From the NCBI RefSeq assembly GCF_029851875.1, contig NZ_JARKVC010000003.1:1-63723 (forward strand): DNA of 63,723 bases, in the 5' to 3' direction. The notes beneath the pieces are model-generated. The model was given only the letters and a program-made list of their open reading frames with translations. It was not told where the DNA came from and did not search any database. Shown here in pieces: positions 44,167-54,161 of this stretch; within the stretch, counting starts at the first letter, position 1, and each line of letters begins with the position of its first letter. The stretch comes from Actinomyces sp. Lineage in GTDB: Bacteria; Actinomycetota; Actinomycetes; Actinomycetales; Actinomycetaceae. The position numbers and the translations under genes are program-made.

Positions 44167-44732
44167 CCACTCCTGAGCAGCCTGACCTGCCTGCGCTGCC
44201 CTCTGAGCTGTCCGCCCTGGTGCTGGACAACCTGCGTGAGGTCCCGGACTTCCCTGAGCCGGGGGTCCTCTTCCGCGACATCACGCCGTTGCTGGCTAAC
44301 GGCGAGGCCTTTGCGCGCTTCGTCGACGGTCTGGCGACCCACTACCGCGGCCGCGTTGACGCCGTCGCCGGCCTGGAGTCGCGCGGCTTCATCCTGGCCG
44401 CCCCGCTGGCGGTCCACCTGGGGCTGCCGCTCATCGTCGTGCGCAAGGGCGGCAAGCTGCCCGGCCCGGTGCTGGGCGTGGACTACGAGCTGGAGTACGG
44501 CAGCGCCCGGATGGAGCTGCGTGCCGAGACGGTCGTGCCCGGCCAGCGGGTCCTGGTCATCGACGACGTCCTGGCTACGGGCGGGACGGCGGCAGCCTCG
44601 GTCACGCTGCTGGAGCAGGCTGGGGCCCAGGTGGTGGCCCTGTGCATGCTCCTGGAGCTGGCGGGGCTGGGCGGGCGCTCGAGGCTGGCCGGACGGCGGA
44701 TCGACTCCGTGGTCACCTTCGCATCCTCCTGA
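44163..44732 (+). CDS. apt: adenine phosphoribosyltransferase
   Basis: Salvages adenine to AMP using PRPP. The PRPP-binding motif is VLVIDDVLATGGTAAA, and FPEPGVLFRDITPLL plus GLESRGFILAAPLA are the conserved N-terminal blocks. The length of 189 residues is normal. It overlaps the secF stop. A 48-base gap containing a promoter separates it from relA. Confidence 0.95.
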   Translation: MTTPEQPDLPALPSELSALVLDNLREVPDFPEPGVLFRDITPLLANGEAFARFVDGLATHYRGRVDAVAGLESRGFILAAPLAVHLGLPLIVVRKGGKLPGPVLGVDYELEYGSARMELRAETVVPGQRVLVIDDVLATGGTAAASVTLLEQAGAQVVALCMLLELAGLGGRSRLAGRRIDSVVTFASS

Positions 44733-44768
44733 GCACCCGGTCGCGGGCGCCGACGGCCCGGGCGCGGC

Positions 44769-44774
44769 TATGAT
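44769..44774 (+). promoter_or_regulatory. -10 box for leaderless relA transcription
   Basis: TATGAT followed by six bases and then the relA ATG. This spacing places the transcription start on the start codon, and no ribosome-binding site is present. No clear -35 is seen. Confidence 0.55.
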
Positions 44775-44780
44775 CCGTTT

Positions 44781-47108
44781 ATGACGGAGACGAGGAGCAC
44801 CAACGACGCCGTTACCCAGAGCGTCGTCCCTGGCTCGCGCGTTCGCAGCCGTCTGGCCTGGTTCGGCTCGCGCGGGCACTCGACCCCACCGGCGATCGAG
44901 CCGCTGCTGCGCGCGCTGCGGGCGAACCACCCCAAGGCGGACACGAGCCTGATCGTGCGTGCCTACGAGGTGGCTCAGAAGGCGCACGAGGGCCAGCGGC
45001 GCAAGTCCGGCGAGCCCTACATCACCCACCCGGTCGCCGTGGCCACCATCCTGGCCGAGCTGGGGATGACGCCCCAGACACTGGCCGCCGCGCTGCTCCA
45101 TGACACGGTCGAGGACACCGACTACACCCTGGATCGTCTGCGGGCCGACTTCGGCGACGAGATCGCCCTCCTGGTCGACGGCGTCACCAAGCTCGACAAG
45201 CTGCAGTACGGTGAGGCCGCGCAGGCCGAGACCGTGCGCAAGATGATCATCGCCATGTCCAAGGACATCCGCGTCCTGGTCATCAAGCTGGGGGACCGCC
45301 TCCACAACGCTCGTACCTGGAAGTACGTCTCAGCCGAGGGCTCGGCCCGCAAGGCGAAGGAGACCCTGGAGATCTACGCCCCGCTGGCTCACCGGCTGGG
45401 GATGAACACGATCAAGTGGGAGCTGGAGGACCGCTCCTTCAAGGCGCTGTATCCCGGCGTCTACGAGGAGATCGAGCACATGGTGGCCGAGCGGGCCCCT
45501 GCCCGCGAGGAGTACCTGCGCCAGGTGCGCCTGCAGATCGAGGAGGACCTGCGGGTCAACAAGATCAAGGGCACAGTCACCGGCCGGCCCAAGCACTACT
45601 ACTCCGTGTACCAGAAGATGATCGTGCGCGGTAAGGACTTCGACGACATCTACGACCTGGTGGCGGTACGCGTCATCGTCGACACGGTCCAGGACTGCTA
45701 CGCCGTGCTCGGTGCGCTGCACTCACGCTGGACGCCGATGTCGGGACGTTTCAAGGACTACATCGCGGTCCCGAAGTTCAACCTCTACCAGTCCCTGCAC
45801 ACCACCGTCATCGGCCCCGGCGGCAAGCCGGTCGAGATCCAGATCCGCACCCACGAGATGCACCGGATGGCCGAGTACGGCGTGGCGGCGCACTGGAAGT
45901 ACAAGGAGGACCCCAACGCCACCGGGCCCAGCCCCGCAGGCGGGCGGGCCGTTGACGCCGACGCCGGGGAGATGGCCTGGCTGCGCCAGCTCGTGGACTG
46001 GCAGAAGGAGACCCAGGACCCGGCAGAGTTCCTTGACTCCCTGCGCTACGAGATGGCAGGCACCCAGGTCTACGTCTTCACCCCCAAGGGGGACGTGCTG
46101 GCGCTGCCCGGCAGGTCGACGCCGGTGGACTTCGCCTACGCGGTCCACACCGAGGTCGGGCACCGCACGGTGGGCGCCCGGGTCAACGGCCGGCTGGTGC
46201 CGCTGGACACCCAGCTGGAGAACGGGGACACGGTCGAGGTCTTCACCTCCAAGGCCCAGGGCGCGGGTCCCTCACGCGACTGGCTCAGCTTTGTGGGCTC
46301 GCCCAGGGCCCGCAACAAGATCCGTTCCTGGTTCTCCAAGGAGCGCCGTGAGGAGGCGATCGAGGAGGGCAAGTCCGCGATCGCACGCGCGATGCGCAAG
46401 AAGGACCTGCCCATCCAGCGCCTCATGAGCCACGACTCGCTGACGGACGTGGCCAAGACCCTGGACAAGGGGGACGTCGACGGCCTGTACGCGGCGGTCG
46501 GGGAGGGCCACGTCTCGGCCCAGCACGTGGTGGACACCCTGGTGGCCGCCATGGGCGGTGAGGCGGGGGCCGAGGAGACCCTGGCCGAGGGCGTGGTGCC
46601 CACGCGAGCCTCCTCCCACCGCAGCCCGCGCCAGACGGGCTCAGGCGTGGTCGTGGAGGGCATGGACGCCGGGGACGTCTACGTCAAGCTCGCGCGCTGC
46701 TGCACGCCGATGCCAGGTGACCCGATCATCGGCTTCATCACCCGCGGCTCGGGGATCTCGGTGCACCGCACCGACTGCCTCAACGTCGAGCAGCTCCAGC
46801 GCGAGCCAGAGCGCATGATCGACGTCCGCTGGGCCGACCACGCCCCCAGCGCCTACCTGGTCCAGGTCGAGGTCGAGGCGCTGGACCGTGGGGGACTGCT
46901 GGCGGACATCACGCGGGTCCTGGCGGACAACCACGTCAACCTCATGAGCGCCAACATCGGCACGAGCCGTGACCGGGTGGTGACGGGCCGCTTCGTCGTG
47001 GAGCTGGCCGAGGCCAGCCACCTGGACCACACCCTGGCCTCGCTGCGTCGTATCGACGGCGTCTTCGAGGCCCACCGGACGACCTCGACCTCACGCCGCC
47101 ACTCCTGA
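44781..47108 (+). CDS. relA: bifunctional (p)ppGpp synthetase/hydrolase
   Basis: Stringent-response enzyme of 775 residues. The hydrolase HD domain is intact ([12 protein letters not shown] and [12 protein letters not shown]). The synthetase domain follows ([31 protein letters not shown]), then TGS ([18 protein letters not shown]), the CC region ([12 protein letters not shown]) and a final ACT domain. This is the long Rel form usual in actinobacteria, able to make and break the alarmone. It appears to be transcribed from its own promoter as a leaderless mRNA. Its stop faces the AbiEi-like gene 51 bases away. Confidence 0.96.
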   Translation: MTETRSTNDAVTQSVVPGSRVRSRLAWFGSRGHSTPPAIEPLLRALRANHPKADTSLIVRAYEVAQKAHEGQRRKSGEPYITHPVAVATILAELGMTPQTLAAALLHDTVEDTDYTLDRLRADFGDEIALLVDGVTKLDKLQYGEAAQAETVRKMIIAMSKDIRVLVIKLGDRLHNARTWKYVSAEGSARKAKETLEIYAPLAHRLGMNTIKWELEDRSFKALYPGVYEEIEHMVAERAPAREEYLRQVRLQIEEDLRVNKIKGTVTGRPKHYYSVYQKMIVRGKDFDDIYDLVAVRVIVDTVQDCYAVLGALHSRWTPMSGRFKDYIAVPKFNLYQSLHTTVIGPGGKPVEIQIRTHEMHRMAEYGVAAHWKYKEDPNATGPSPAGGRAVDADAGEMAWLRQLVDWQKETQDPAEFLDSLRYEMAGTQVYVFTPKGDVLALPGRSTPVDFAYAVHTEVGHRTVGARVNGRLVPLDTQLENGDTVEVFTSKAQGAGPSRDWLSFVGSPRARNKIRSWFSKERREEAIEEGKSAIARAMRKKDLPIQRLMSHDSLTDVAKTLDKGDVDGLYAAVGEGHVSAQHVVDTLVAAMGGEAGAEETLAEGVVPTRASSHRSPRQTGSGVVVEGMDAGDVYVKLARCCTPMPGDPIIGFITRGSGISVHRTDCLNVEQLQREPERMIDVRWADHAPSAYLVQVEVEALDRGGLLADITRVLADNHVNLMSANIGTSRDRVVTGRFVVELAEASHLDHTLASLRRIDGVFEAHRTTSTSRRHS

Positions 47109-47159
47109 GGGCGGGCGTCGGCACGCCTGGACAGGCGGGTCCCTCCGCCGTCGGCACGT

Positions 47160-47771
47160 CTAGCCGGGCGGGGCGTCGTAGACGGCGCGGATGATCTTTC
47201 GGGCCCGCGGACGTCCTACGCCGCAGGAGCCTCGGCACCGTTCCAGGGCTGCCAGCAGCGCGGCACGACGCGTGCCGCGCGAGGCGGCCCACAGCACGGC
47301 CTGGACCGCCTGGAGGGCGGGTGCCGTGCGCGCCAGGTCGACGACGGTGCGCTCGAGGGTGGTGCAGCGCTGGCCGGCGATCTCGGTGACGTCGACGGCA
47401 GGAAGCCTCACGCGCCGGGTCAGCGTGCGCGGCGTGTGGCCGCAGCGCTCAGGCGAGGCGACGACGATGACCTGGGGCGGGGCACCGCTGCCGTGGACCC
47501 ACAGCGCCCCGGCACCGGTGAGGACGACTGAGGGCTGGAGGGCCGGGCGCAGGGCGTGCACGCGCTGGCGTGGCAGGACGAGGCGGTCGCGCGGCCACAG
47601 ACGCCCTAGGACCTCCAGGGTCAGGAGCGGGTCGGTGCTCGCCTGCCTGAGCAGCCCGAGCTCCTGGTCACTCAGTGCCTCCACGGCCGCGGCGGTCACG
47701 GGTGGTGACCACCAGCGGTCGGCGGTGGGGTAGGGGCGTGGCTGCCGCCAGACCAGGGACGTCGTCGTCAT
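47160..47771 (-). CDS. AbiEi/DUF559-family relative without nuclease domain
   Basis: A 203-residue protein whose central part resembles that of the DUF559 protein at 17412-18467: RRVRLPAVDVTEI.. and CTTLERTVVDLARTAPALQAV match VRLRRH.. and VTSLRTTLIDCLTDLDPHDAL in pattern. The usual C-terminal endonuclease-fold domain is absent; the protein ends in an arginine-rich tail. I use the ATG at 47771 (MTTTSLVWRQP), although its ribosome-binding site is weak. It may be a shortened, possibly non-functional copy or a regulatory relative. No partner toxin gene is adjacent. Confidence 0.6.
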   Translation of the reverse strand: MTTTSLVWRQPRPYPTADRWWSPPVTAAAVEALSDQELGLLRQASTDPLLTLEVLGRLWPRDRLVLPRQRVHALRPALQPSVVLTGAGALWVHGSGAPPQVIVVASPERCGHTPRTLTRRVRLPAVDVTEIAGQRCTTLERTVVDLARTAPALQAVQAVLWAASRGTRRAALLAALERCRGSCGVGRPRARKIIRAVYDAPPG

Positions 47772-47848
47772 GAGGACATGGTGGCCGCGTGGTGGGGCAG
47801 GGGCCAGCGGAAGGCGAGGCCCTGTGGACAACGGGTCCTGGTAGACGA

Positions 47849-47886
47849 GTGCCCTCGTGCGCTGTGGGCACAGCGCACGAGGGCAC
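47849..47886 (-). terminator. strong stem-loop after the DUF349 gene
   Basis: GTGCCCTCGTGCGCTGTG is followed, after two bases, by its exact reverse complement: an 18-bp perfect stem, 12 bases past the DUF349 stop. No U tract follows, as is common in this phylum. Confidence 0.8.
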
Positions 47887-47898
47887 CCCGGGAGCCGG

Positions 47899-49488
47899 TC
47901 AGGCTCGAGCGGACAGACGCACCTGCTCCAGCCAGGCGCGGCGTGCGGTCAGGGCCGCCTCGGCCTCGGCGATCTTCTTGGAGTTGCCGGCGGCCTGCGC
48001 GGCCGCGAGGTCAGCCTCGAGCCCGGCGATGGAGTCCTCCAGCTGACCGGCCAGGCCCTCGGCACGGGCCTTGGTCTCCGGGTCGCTGCGGCGCCACTCG
48101 GCGTTCTCGGCCTCGCGGATGGCGTCCTCGACGGCGCGCATGCGTCCCTCGACGCGACGCACCGCGCCGCGCGGCACACGGCCCGCCTCCTCCCAGGCGT
48201 CCTGGATGGGACGCAGCGCCTTCTTAGCGGCCTTGACGTCCTTGACGGGCAGCAGGGCCTCGGCCCTGGCGACGAGGGCCTCCTTGACCTTGAGGTTCTC
48301 GGCGAGCTCGGCGTCCACGGCCGCGTCCTTGGCGTGGCGGGCGTCGAAGAAGACCTGCTGGGCGGCGCGGAAGCGCGCCCACAGGGCGTCGTCCTCCTTG
48401 CGCGAGGCGCGGCCGGCCTTCTTCCACTCCTCCATGAGCTCGCGGTACTTCTGGGAGGTACCAGCCCAGTCGGTGGAGCTCTGAAGCTCCTCGGCGCGCT
48501 TGATGAGCGCCTCCTTGGCGGCCTTGACCTTGGCCTGCCTGGCGTCCAGCTCGCTGAAGTACTGGCGACGGTGGCGGTCGAAGGTGGTGCGGGCGTGGCT
48601 GAAGCGCTTCCACAGGCCGTCCTCGGTGGGCCGGTCCAGGCGCGGGCCACGGCGCTGGGCGCCCTTCCACTGCTCCAGCAGCTCGCGCAGCTCGGCACCC
48701 GAGCTCTTCCACTGGGTGCGGGCCGGGTCCTGGGCGGCGATGGCCTCAGCGCGCTCGACCAGGGCGGTGCGGTCCTTCAGGGCCTGCTCCCTGGCCGCGG
48801 CGCGCTCGGCGGTCACGGCCTCACGGCGGTCGGCCGCCACGCCACGCAGGGCGGCGAAGCGGGCACGCAGCCCGTCCAGGTCACCCACGGCGGCGGGCTC
48901 CTTGAGGGACTCCTCGATGGAGGCCAGCGTGGAGTCGATCTCCCGCACCGACAGCTGGGGCAGACGCGTGGCGAACAGGTCCACCGTGGCCTTGAGGTCG
49001 AGGAAGCGACGGACGTAGAAGGCCATGGCCTCAGCGATCGGCGCGTCGGGGAACTGACCGACCTCACGCTCGGTGCCGCCGTCCTGGACGTAGACCTTGC
49101 CCTCGCCGTCCACACGTCCCCACTTGGCCGCGTCCATGGCCTCCTGCGGGTCGATCTCGGGCTCGGCCGGCGCGGCGGGGGCCGTCACGGAGGGGGCAGG
49201 CACGGTGGCGGGCGTGGGGGCGGCCGACGGCGTAGGACCGCTGGCCGCGGCCTGGCCTGTCTCGTCGGTGGGACGGGCTGGCTCGGCCGACTCGACGGGG
49301 TCGGCGCCCTGGGCGGCAGCCGGCTCGGCGGGAGCCGAGGAAACGGCCGCGGGCTCAGCGGCGGCCTCGGGCTCGGGGCTGGTGGGCTGGGGGTCGGTCG
49401 CCTGGGCGGCGACGGACTCGGTGACAGGCTCAGCAGCGCTGAGGGTCTCAGGCTGGGACGGCTCGAACTGCTCGGACTGCTCGGTCAC
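47899..49488 (-). CDS. DUF349 domain protein
   Basis: A 529-residue cytosolic protein. The first 130 residues are rich in Ala, Pro, Glu and Ser and likely disordered. From about residue 140 on it is a series of long charged helices, with repeated W-K-x(n)-G/S-x-E-L and W-x-R-F patterns (RTQWKSSGAELRELLEQWK, LWKRFSHARTTFDRHRRQYF, LWARFRAAQQVFFDARHA) that mark successive DUF349 units. The function is unknown. In many actinobacteria this gene stands next to relA and the hydrolase gene, as here. The GTG start has AAGGAG six bases upstream, and a perfect hairpin ends the transcript. Confidence 0.9.
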   Translation of the reverse strand: MTEQSEQFEPSQPETLSAAEPVTESVAAQATDPQPTSPEPEAAAEPAAVSSAPAEPAAAQGADPVESAEPARPTDETGQAAASGPTPSAAPTPATVPAPSVTAPAAPAEPEIDPQEAMDAAKWGRVDGEGKVYVQDGGTEREVGQFPDAPIAEAMAFYVRRFLDLKATVDLFATRLPQLSVREIDSTLASIEESLKEPAAVGDLDGLRARFAALRGVAADRREAVTAERAAAREQALKDRTALVERAEAIAAQDPARTQWKSSGAELRELLEQWKGAQRRGPRLDRPTEDGLWKRFSHARTTFDRHRRQYFSELDARQAKVKAAKEALIKRAEELQSSTDWAGTSQKYRELMEEWKKAGRASRKEDDALWARFRAAQQVFFDARHAKDAAVDAELAENLKVKEALVARAEALLPVKDVKAAKKALRPIQDAWEEAGRVPRGAVRRVEGRMRAVEDAIREAENAEWRRSDPETKARAEGLAGQLEDSIAGLEADLAAAQAAGNSKKIAEAEAALTARRAWLEQVRLSARA

Positions 49489-49890
49489 GATGTGCTCCTT
49501 CAGTGGTTGACGGGGTCGGGCACGTGCGTGCCCTTTCCGTGTCCGCCCGGCCGAGGCCGGGTGATGGTGGTGCCGCAGGGCGACAGCGTCACGAGCCTAC
49601 CCGTTAGGAGCGCCGGGCGGGTGGGCGGCGCCCCTCGTGGTGCCCAGGGCGAAAGCCGGCGAGGCTGAACGGGGTTTGCCGGACACCTGTCTTTCTAAAT
49701 TCGTCCGGGCCCGGGCCCGGACGACCCGCCGGGGCCGCCGTCCCCAGGTGCGTGATCCCGGGGCAGAACAGGGCAGGAGAGCGCCTGTGGGCTCAATGCG
49801 CCACGCGAGTGGGACCTGCGACCTACGGTTGCCTCAGCAGGCGCAGGTCACCTACCTCGCTCCTTGAGTACTCGCGACCCGGAGGTTCCC
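49489..49890. promoter_or_regulatory. divergent control region between DUF349 and formate dehydrogenase genes, with 22-bp palindrome
   Basis: A 400-base region without a convincing gene. At 49702-49723 lies a perfect 22-bp palindrome whose arm is CGTCCGGGCCC, directly after the AT-rich TTTCTAAATT. TAAATT (49696-49701) could be a -10, with the palindrome over the start site, as expected for a repressor operator. The long leader of about 180 bases to the formate dehydrogenase start holds nothing else clear. Confidence 0.45.
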
Positions 49891-52800
49891 ATGGCACAGC
49901 TGCCAGCTCTCCTGGACTGGCCCGTCGTCCGTCAGGTCGTCTCCGGCGACTTCCTGGGACGTGGGCGCTCAGTCACCTCACCGACCACCAAGGCGCTCCA
50001 GGCCCGCACCGAGACCGCGGACCGGGTAGTGCGCTCGGTGTGCCCCTACTGCGCGGTGGGCTGCGGACAGCTCATCTACGTCAAGGACGACAAGATCATC
50101 CAGATCGAGGGAGACCCGGACTCCCCGATCAGCCGTGGACGGCTGTGCCCCAAGGGCTCGGCCTCCGAGCAGCTGGTCAACTCGCCCACCCGGGTCACCA
50201 CGGTGCGCTACCGCCGCCCCTACTCCACCCAGTGGGAGGACCTGGACCAGGACACGGCGATCGACATGATCGCTGACCGCTACATCGACACCCGTCGCCG
50301 GACCTGGCAGGAGTCCGACGACGCCGGTCACACCGGCCTGCACCGCACCCTGGGCATCGCGCACCTGGGAGGTGCCGCCCTGGACAATGAGGAGAACTAC
50401 CTCATGAAGAAGCTGTACACGGCTTCGGGTGTCATCCAGGTCGAGAACCAGGCGCGGATCTGTCACTCTGCCACCGTGCCCGGGCTGACCGGCTCCTTCG
50501 GGCGCGGAGGCTCGACGCTGTCCCTTCAGGACATCGCCAACGCCGACCTGGTCATCATCGAGGGCTCCAACTCCGCCGAGGCGCACCCGGTGGGCTTCCA
50601 GTGGGTCGTCGAGGCCCGCAAGCGCGGTGCCACGGTCATCCACATCGACCCCCGCTTCTCACGCACCTCCTCCCAGGCTGACAGGCACATCCCGATCCGC
50701 ACCGGTAGCGACGTGGCCCTGCTGGGCGCCGTGATCAACCGGGTGCTGAGCGAGGACCTGTGGTTCAAGGACTACGTGCTCACCTTCACCAACGCCACCT
50801 CCGTCGTCTCGCAGCGCTACGCCGACCCTGAGGACCTGGACGGGCTCTTCTCCGGATACGACCCGGCCACCGGCACCTACGACGCCTCGACCTGGGAGTA
50901 CGAGGCCGACGACGCGCTGGAGGGCGACCCGATGCGCCGCTCGCGCATCAGGACCGACCCGACGCTGACCAACCCCCGCTGCGTGCTCAACCTGCTGCGG
51001 CGTCACTTCGCCCGCTACACCCCCGAGCTCGTCCAGGAGGTCTGCGGTATCAGCCGCGAGGACCTGGACTACCTGGTCGACGCCGTCGTGGCGAACTCAG
51101 GCCGCGAGCGCACCACGACCTTCTGCTACGCCCTGGGCTGGACCCAGCACACCGGTGGCGCCCAGATGATCCGTGCCGCAGGCATCCTCCAGCTGCTCAT
51201 GGGCAACATGGGGCGTCCGGGCGGAGGGATCATGGGACTGCGCGGGCACACCTCGATCCAGGGCTCGACCGACATCCCCACGCTCTTCCACATCCTGCCC
51301 GGCTACCTGCCCATGCCTGTGGCCGGGAGGTCGGACACGCTGGAGCACTACCTGGAGGGGGTGTCCTCGCCCGAGCAGAAGGGCAGCTGGGTGGCGGCCA
51401 AGGCCTACACGGTCAGCCTGCTCAAGGCCTGGTGGGGGCGCTCGGCCCAGCCGGGCAACGACTTCCGCTTCGGTGACCTGCCGCGCCTGACCGGGGCTCA
51501 CGGGACCTACCAGACCGTGCTGCGGATGTTGGACGGCGGGGTCGAGGGCTACTTCGTCATCGGCCAGAACCCGGCGGTGGCCCAGGCGCACTCGCGCCTG
51601 CAGCGTCTGGCCCTCTCCAGGCTCAAGTGGCTGGTGGTGCGCGACCTGCGCGAGACCGAGACCGCGAGCTTCTGGCGCGACGCCCCGGAGATCGAGACCG
51701 GCGAGCTGTCCACCGAGGAGATCGGTACCGAGGTCTTCCTCATGCCCGCCGCCTCCCACGCCGAGAAGGCGGGCACCTTCACCAACACCCACCGCCTGGT
51801 CCAGTGGCGTCACAAGGCCGTGGACGCCCCGGGGGAGGGGATGTCGGACCTGCAGTTCTACTACCTGCTGGGCAAGCGCATCCAGGACAAGCTCGCGGGC
51901 TCCACCGACCCGATCGACCGCCTCCTGCTGGACATGACCTGGGACTACCCCACCGACGCCGAGGGGGAGATCGACCCGCAGTCCGTGGTGGCCGAGATCA
52001 ACGGCTACCACCTGGAGGGGCAGAGGAAGGGGCAGCCTCTCAGCGTCTACGCCGACCTCAGGGACGACGGCTCGACCTCGGCGGGCTGCTGGCTCTACAC
52101 CGGCGTCTACGCCGACGGCGTCAACCACGCGGCGCTGCGTCCTGACCGCGAGGACCAGGACGGCCCTCTGGCCCACAACTGGGCCTGGGCCTGGCCGGCG
52201 AACAACCGCATCATGTACAACCGTGCCTCGGCCGACGCCCAGGGCCGTCCCTGGTCCGAGCGCAAGAAGCTGGTGTGGTGGGACGAGCAGGCAGGGCGCT
52301 GGGTGGGCGACGACGTCCCGGACTTCCCGGTGACCAAGGCCCCGGACTACGTGGCTCCTCAGGGCGTGCACGGGCTGGCGGGCCTGGACGGGACGGACGC
52401 CTTCACCGCCCAGGCCGACGGCAAGGCCTGGCTCTTCTCCCCGCGGGGACTGGTGGACGGCCCCTTGCCGACCCACTACGAGCCGCAGGAGTCGCCCCTG
52501 GCCAACCCGCTGTACGAGCTTCAGGCCAACCCGACCCGGGAGAACTTCGACCGGGCTGACAACCTCTTCGCTCCCTCGGCCGACCAGCCCGGTGCACAGG
52601 TCTATCCCTACGTGCTCACCACCTACCGCCTCACCGAGCACTACACCTCCGGAGGCATGACCCGTACCCTGCCCTACCTCGCTGAGCTCCAGCCCGCCAT
52701 GTTCTGCGAGGTTGACCGCCAGCTGGCTGCGGACCGGGGGCTGGAGAACGGGGGCTGGGCCACGCTCGTCTCGCCACGCGGCGTGATCGAGGCCCGCGTG

Positions 52801-53121
52801 CTGGTCACCGACCGCTTCACCCCGCTGGAGATCGGCGGGCGCACGGTCCACCAGATCGGTATGCCCTTCCACTGGGGCAACGGCACGACCTCGATCACGA
52901 CCGGTGACTCGGCCAACGACCTGCTGGGCATCGTGCTGGACGCCAACACCCACATCCAGGACTCCAAGGCCTCGACGGTCGACATCCGTCCCGGCCGGCG
53001 TCCCACGGGCCCGGCGCGCCTGGAGCTCATGCGTGAGTACCAGCGCCGTGCGGGCCTGACCCCCATCACCGGCCAGGACCCGCTGGGGAGCCTGGTCACC
53101 GCATCCGGGAGCATCGCATGA
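49891..53121 (+). CDS. fdhA: formate dehydrogenase catalytic subunit (molybdopterin, Cys-type)
   Basis: Oxidises formate to CO2 on a molybdopterin cofactor. The 1076 residues align in pattern with E. coli FdnG/FdoG from CPYCAVGCGQLIYV (first [4Fe-4S] cluster, closing with RLCPKGS) to the end. Family landmarks such as ALGWTQHTGGAQMIR and WAWAWPANNRIMYNRASADP are kept. The active-site residue, selenocysteine in E. coli, is Cys191 in NQARICHSATVPG. The N-terminus has no twin-arginine signal, unlike FdnG, so the catalytic side is predicted to face the cytoplasm. I chose the ATG at 49891, five bases after GGAGG. It overlaps the next gene by ATGA. Confidence 0.93.
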   Translation: MAQLPALLDWPVVRQVVSGDFLGRGRSVTSPTTKALQARTETADRVVRSVCPYCAVGCGQLIYVKDDKIIQIEGDPDSPISRGRLCPKGSASEQLVNSPTRVTTVRYRRPYSTQWEDLDQDTAIDMIADRYIDTRRRTWQESDDAGHTGLHRTLGIAHLGGAALDNEENYLMKKLYTASGVIQVENQARICHSATVPGLTGSFGRGGSTLSLQDIANADLVIIEGSNSAEAHPVGFQWVVEARKRGATVIHIDPRFSRTSSQADRHIPIRTGSDVALLGAVINRVLSEDLWFKDYVLTFTNATSVVSQRYADPEDLDGLFSGYDPATGTYDASTWEYEADDALEGDPMRRSRIRTDPTLTNPRCVLNLLRRHFARYTPELVQEVCGISREDLDYLVDAVVANSGRERTTTFCYALGWTQHTGGAQMIRAAGILQLLMGNMGRPGGGIMGLRGHTSIQGSTDIPTLFHILPGYLPMPVAGRSDTLEHYLEGVSSPEQKGSWVAAKAYTVSLLKAWWGRSAQPGNDFRFGDLPRLTGAHGTYQTVLRMLDGGVEGYFVIGQNPAVAQAHSRLQRLALSRLKWLVVRDLRETETASFWRDAPEIETGELSTEEIGTEVFLMPAASHAEKAGTFTNTHRLVQWRHKAVDAPGEGMSDLQFYYLLGKRIQDKLAGSTDPIDRLLLDMTWDYPTDAEGEIDPQSVVAEINGYHLEGQRKGQPLSVYADLRDDGSTSAGCWLYTGVYADGVNHAALRPDREDQDGPLAHNWAWAWPANNRIMYNRASADAQGRPWSERKKLVWWDEQAGRWVGDDVPDFPVTKAPDYVAPQGVHGLAGLDGTDAFTAQADGKAWLFSPRGLVDGPLPTHYEPQESPLANPLYELQANPTRENFDRADNLFAPSADQPGAQVYPYVLTTYRLTEHYTSGGMTRTLPYLAELQPAMFCEVDRQLAADRGLENGGWATLVSPRGVIEARVLVTDRFTPLEIGGRTVHQIGMPFHWGNGTTSITTGDSANDLLGIVLDANTHIQDSKASTVDIRPGRRPTGPARLELMREYQRRAGLTPITGQDPLGSLVTASGSIA

Positions 53122-54161
53122 GCATCTTTCGCAACCAGCTGCACGGCCCCACCGACCCGCTGCGCGACGTGGGGTACGGACGTGAGTACAAGCGCCAGGG
53201 CTTCTTCACCGACACCTCGGTCTGCATCGGGTGCAAGGCCTGCGAGGTGGCCTGCAAGGAGTGGAACCGGGTGCCGGCCCGGCAGGAGCACGAGCACGGC
53301 AACACCTTCTCCGGCAACTCCTTCGACAACACCTACCACCTGGGTGCCAACCAGTGGCGCCACGTGGCCTTCGTGGAGCAGACCGGGGAGCAGGTCGCTG
53401 CGGCCCGGCGCTCGGGCGTGGTGGCCCTGGGGATGCCGGGTCACCGGCCCGGCTGGGCCGAGTCCGGGGCGAGGACGGAGCAGAGCGAGCACGCACCTGG
53501 CGACCAGGCGGCGTCGGACTCTTCTGCCCAGCCCCAGGGCCTGCCGGCGGTGCGCTGGCTCATGGGCTCCGACGTGTGCAAGCACTGCACGCACGCCGGG
53601 TGCCTGGACGTGTGCCCCACCGGCGCGCTCTTCCGCAGCGAGTTCGGCTCCGTCGTCGTCCAGGCTGACGTGTGCAACGGCTGCGGCTACTGCGTGGCGG
53701 CCTGCCCCTTCGGCGTCATCGACCGCCGCGAGAAGGGCACGATCACCATCGGTGGGCACAGCGAGGAGGTCCCCGACGGCGGCTGCGCCCAGAAGTGCAC
53801 CCTGTGCTACGACCGTCTCAAGGCAGGCAGGAGGCCGGCGTGCGCGACCAGCTGCCCCACGGAGTCCATCCAGTTCGGTGACCACGACGAGATGGTGCGC
53901 CGTGCCCGGGCCCGTCTGGCCGAGCTCCACGCCCAGGGACGCACCGAGGCCCGCCTGTACGGCGCCAACCCGCAGGACGGGGTGGGCGGTACCGGCTCGG
54001 TCTTCCTGCTCATGGACGAGCCTGAGGCCTACGGCCTGCCGCCGGACCCCGAGGTCCCCACGACTGACCTGGCCTCCATGTTCAACTTCGCCGGCGTCGC
54101 GGGCACGGCCATGATCGCCACGGCCCTCGGTATGTTCATCGCTCACGGGAGGCAGAAGTGA
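53118..54161 (+). CDS. fdhB: formate dehydrogenase iron-sulfur subunit
   Basis: Electron-transfer subunit of 347 residues with four [4Fe-4S] cysteine sets: VCIGCKACEVACKEWN, VCKHCTHAGCLDVCPTGAL, VCNGCGYCVAACPFGV and KCTLCYDRLKAGRRPACATSCP. An insert of about 40 residues rich in Glu, Ala and Gln lies between the first and second sets. One hydrophobic helix near the C-terminus (FNFAGVAGTAMIATALGMFI) should anchor it in the membrane, as in FdnH. Start and stop overlap both neighbours. Confidence 0.94.
   Translation: MSIFRNQLHGPTDPLRDVGYGREYKRQGFFTDTSVCIGCKACEVACKEWNRVPARQEHEHGNTFSGNSFDNTYHLGANQWRHVAFVEQTGEQVAAARRSGVVALGMPGHRPGWAESGARTEQSEHAPGDQAASDSSAQPQGLPAVRWLMGSDVCKHCTHAGCLDVCPTGALFRSEFGSVVVQADVCNGCGYCVAACPFGVIDRREKGTITIGGHSEEVPDGGCAQKCTLCYDRLKAGRRPACATSCPTESIQFGDHDEMVRRARARLAELHAQGRTEARLYGANPQDGVGGTGSVFLLMDEPEAYGLPPDPEVPTTDLASMFNFAGVAGTAMIATALGMFIAHGRQK

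Noticed and set aside
50461..50463. Selenocysteine in the formate dehydrogenase
   Set aside because: The codon is TGT (cysteine) and not TGA; no selenocysteine insertion element is needed.
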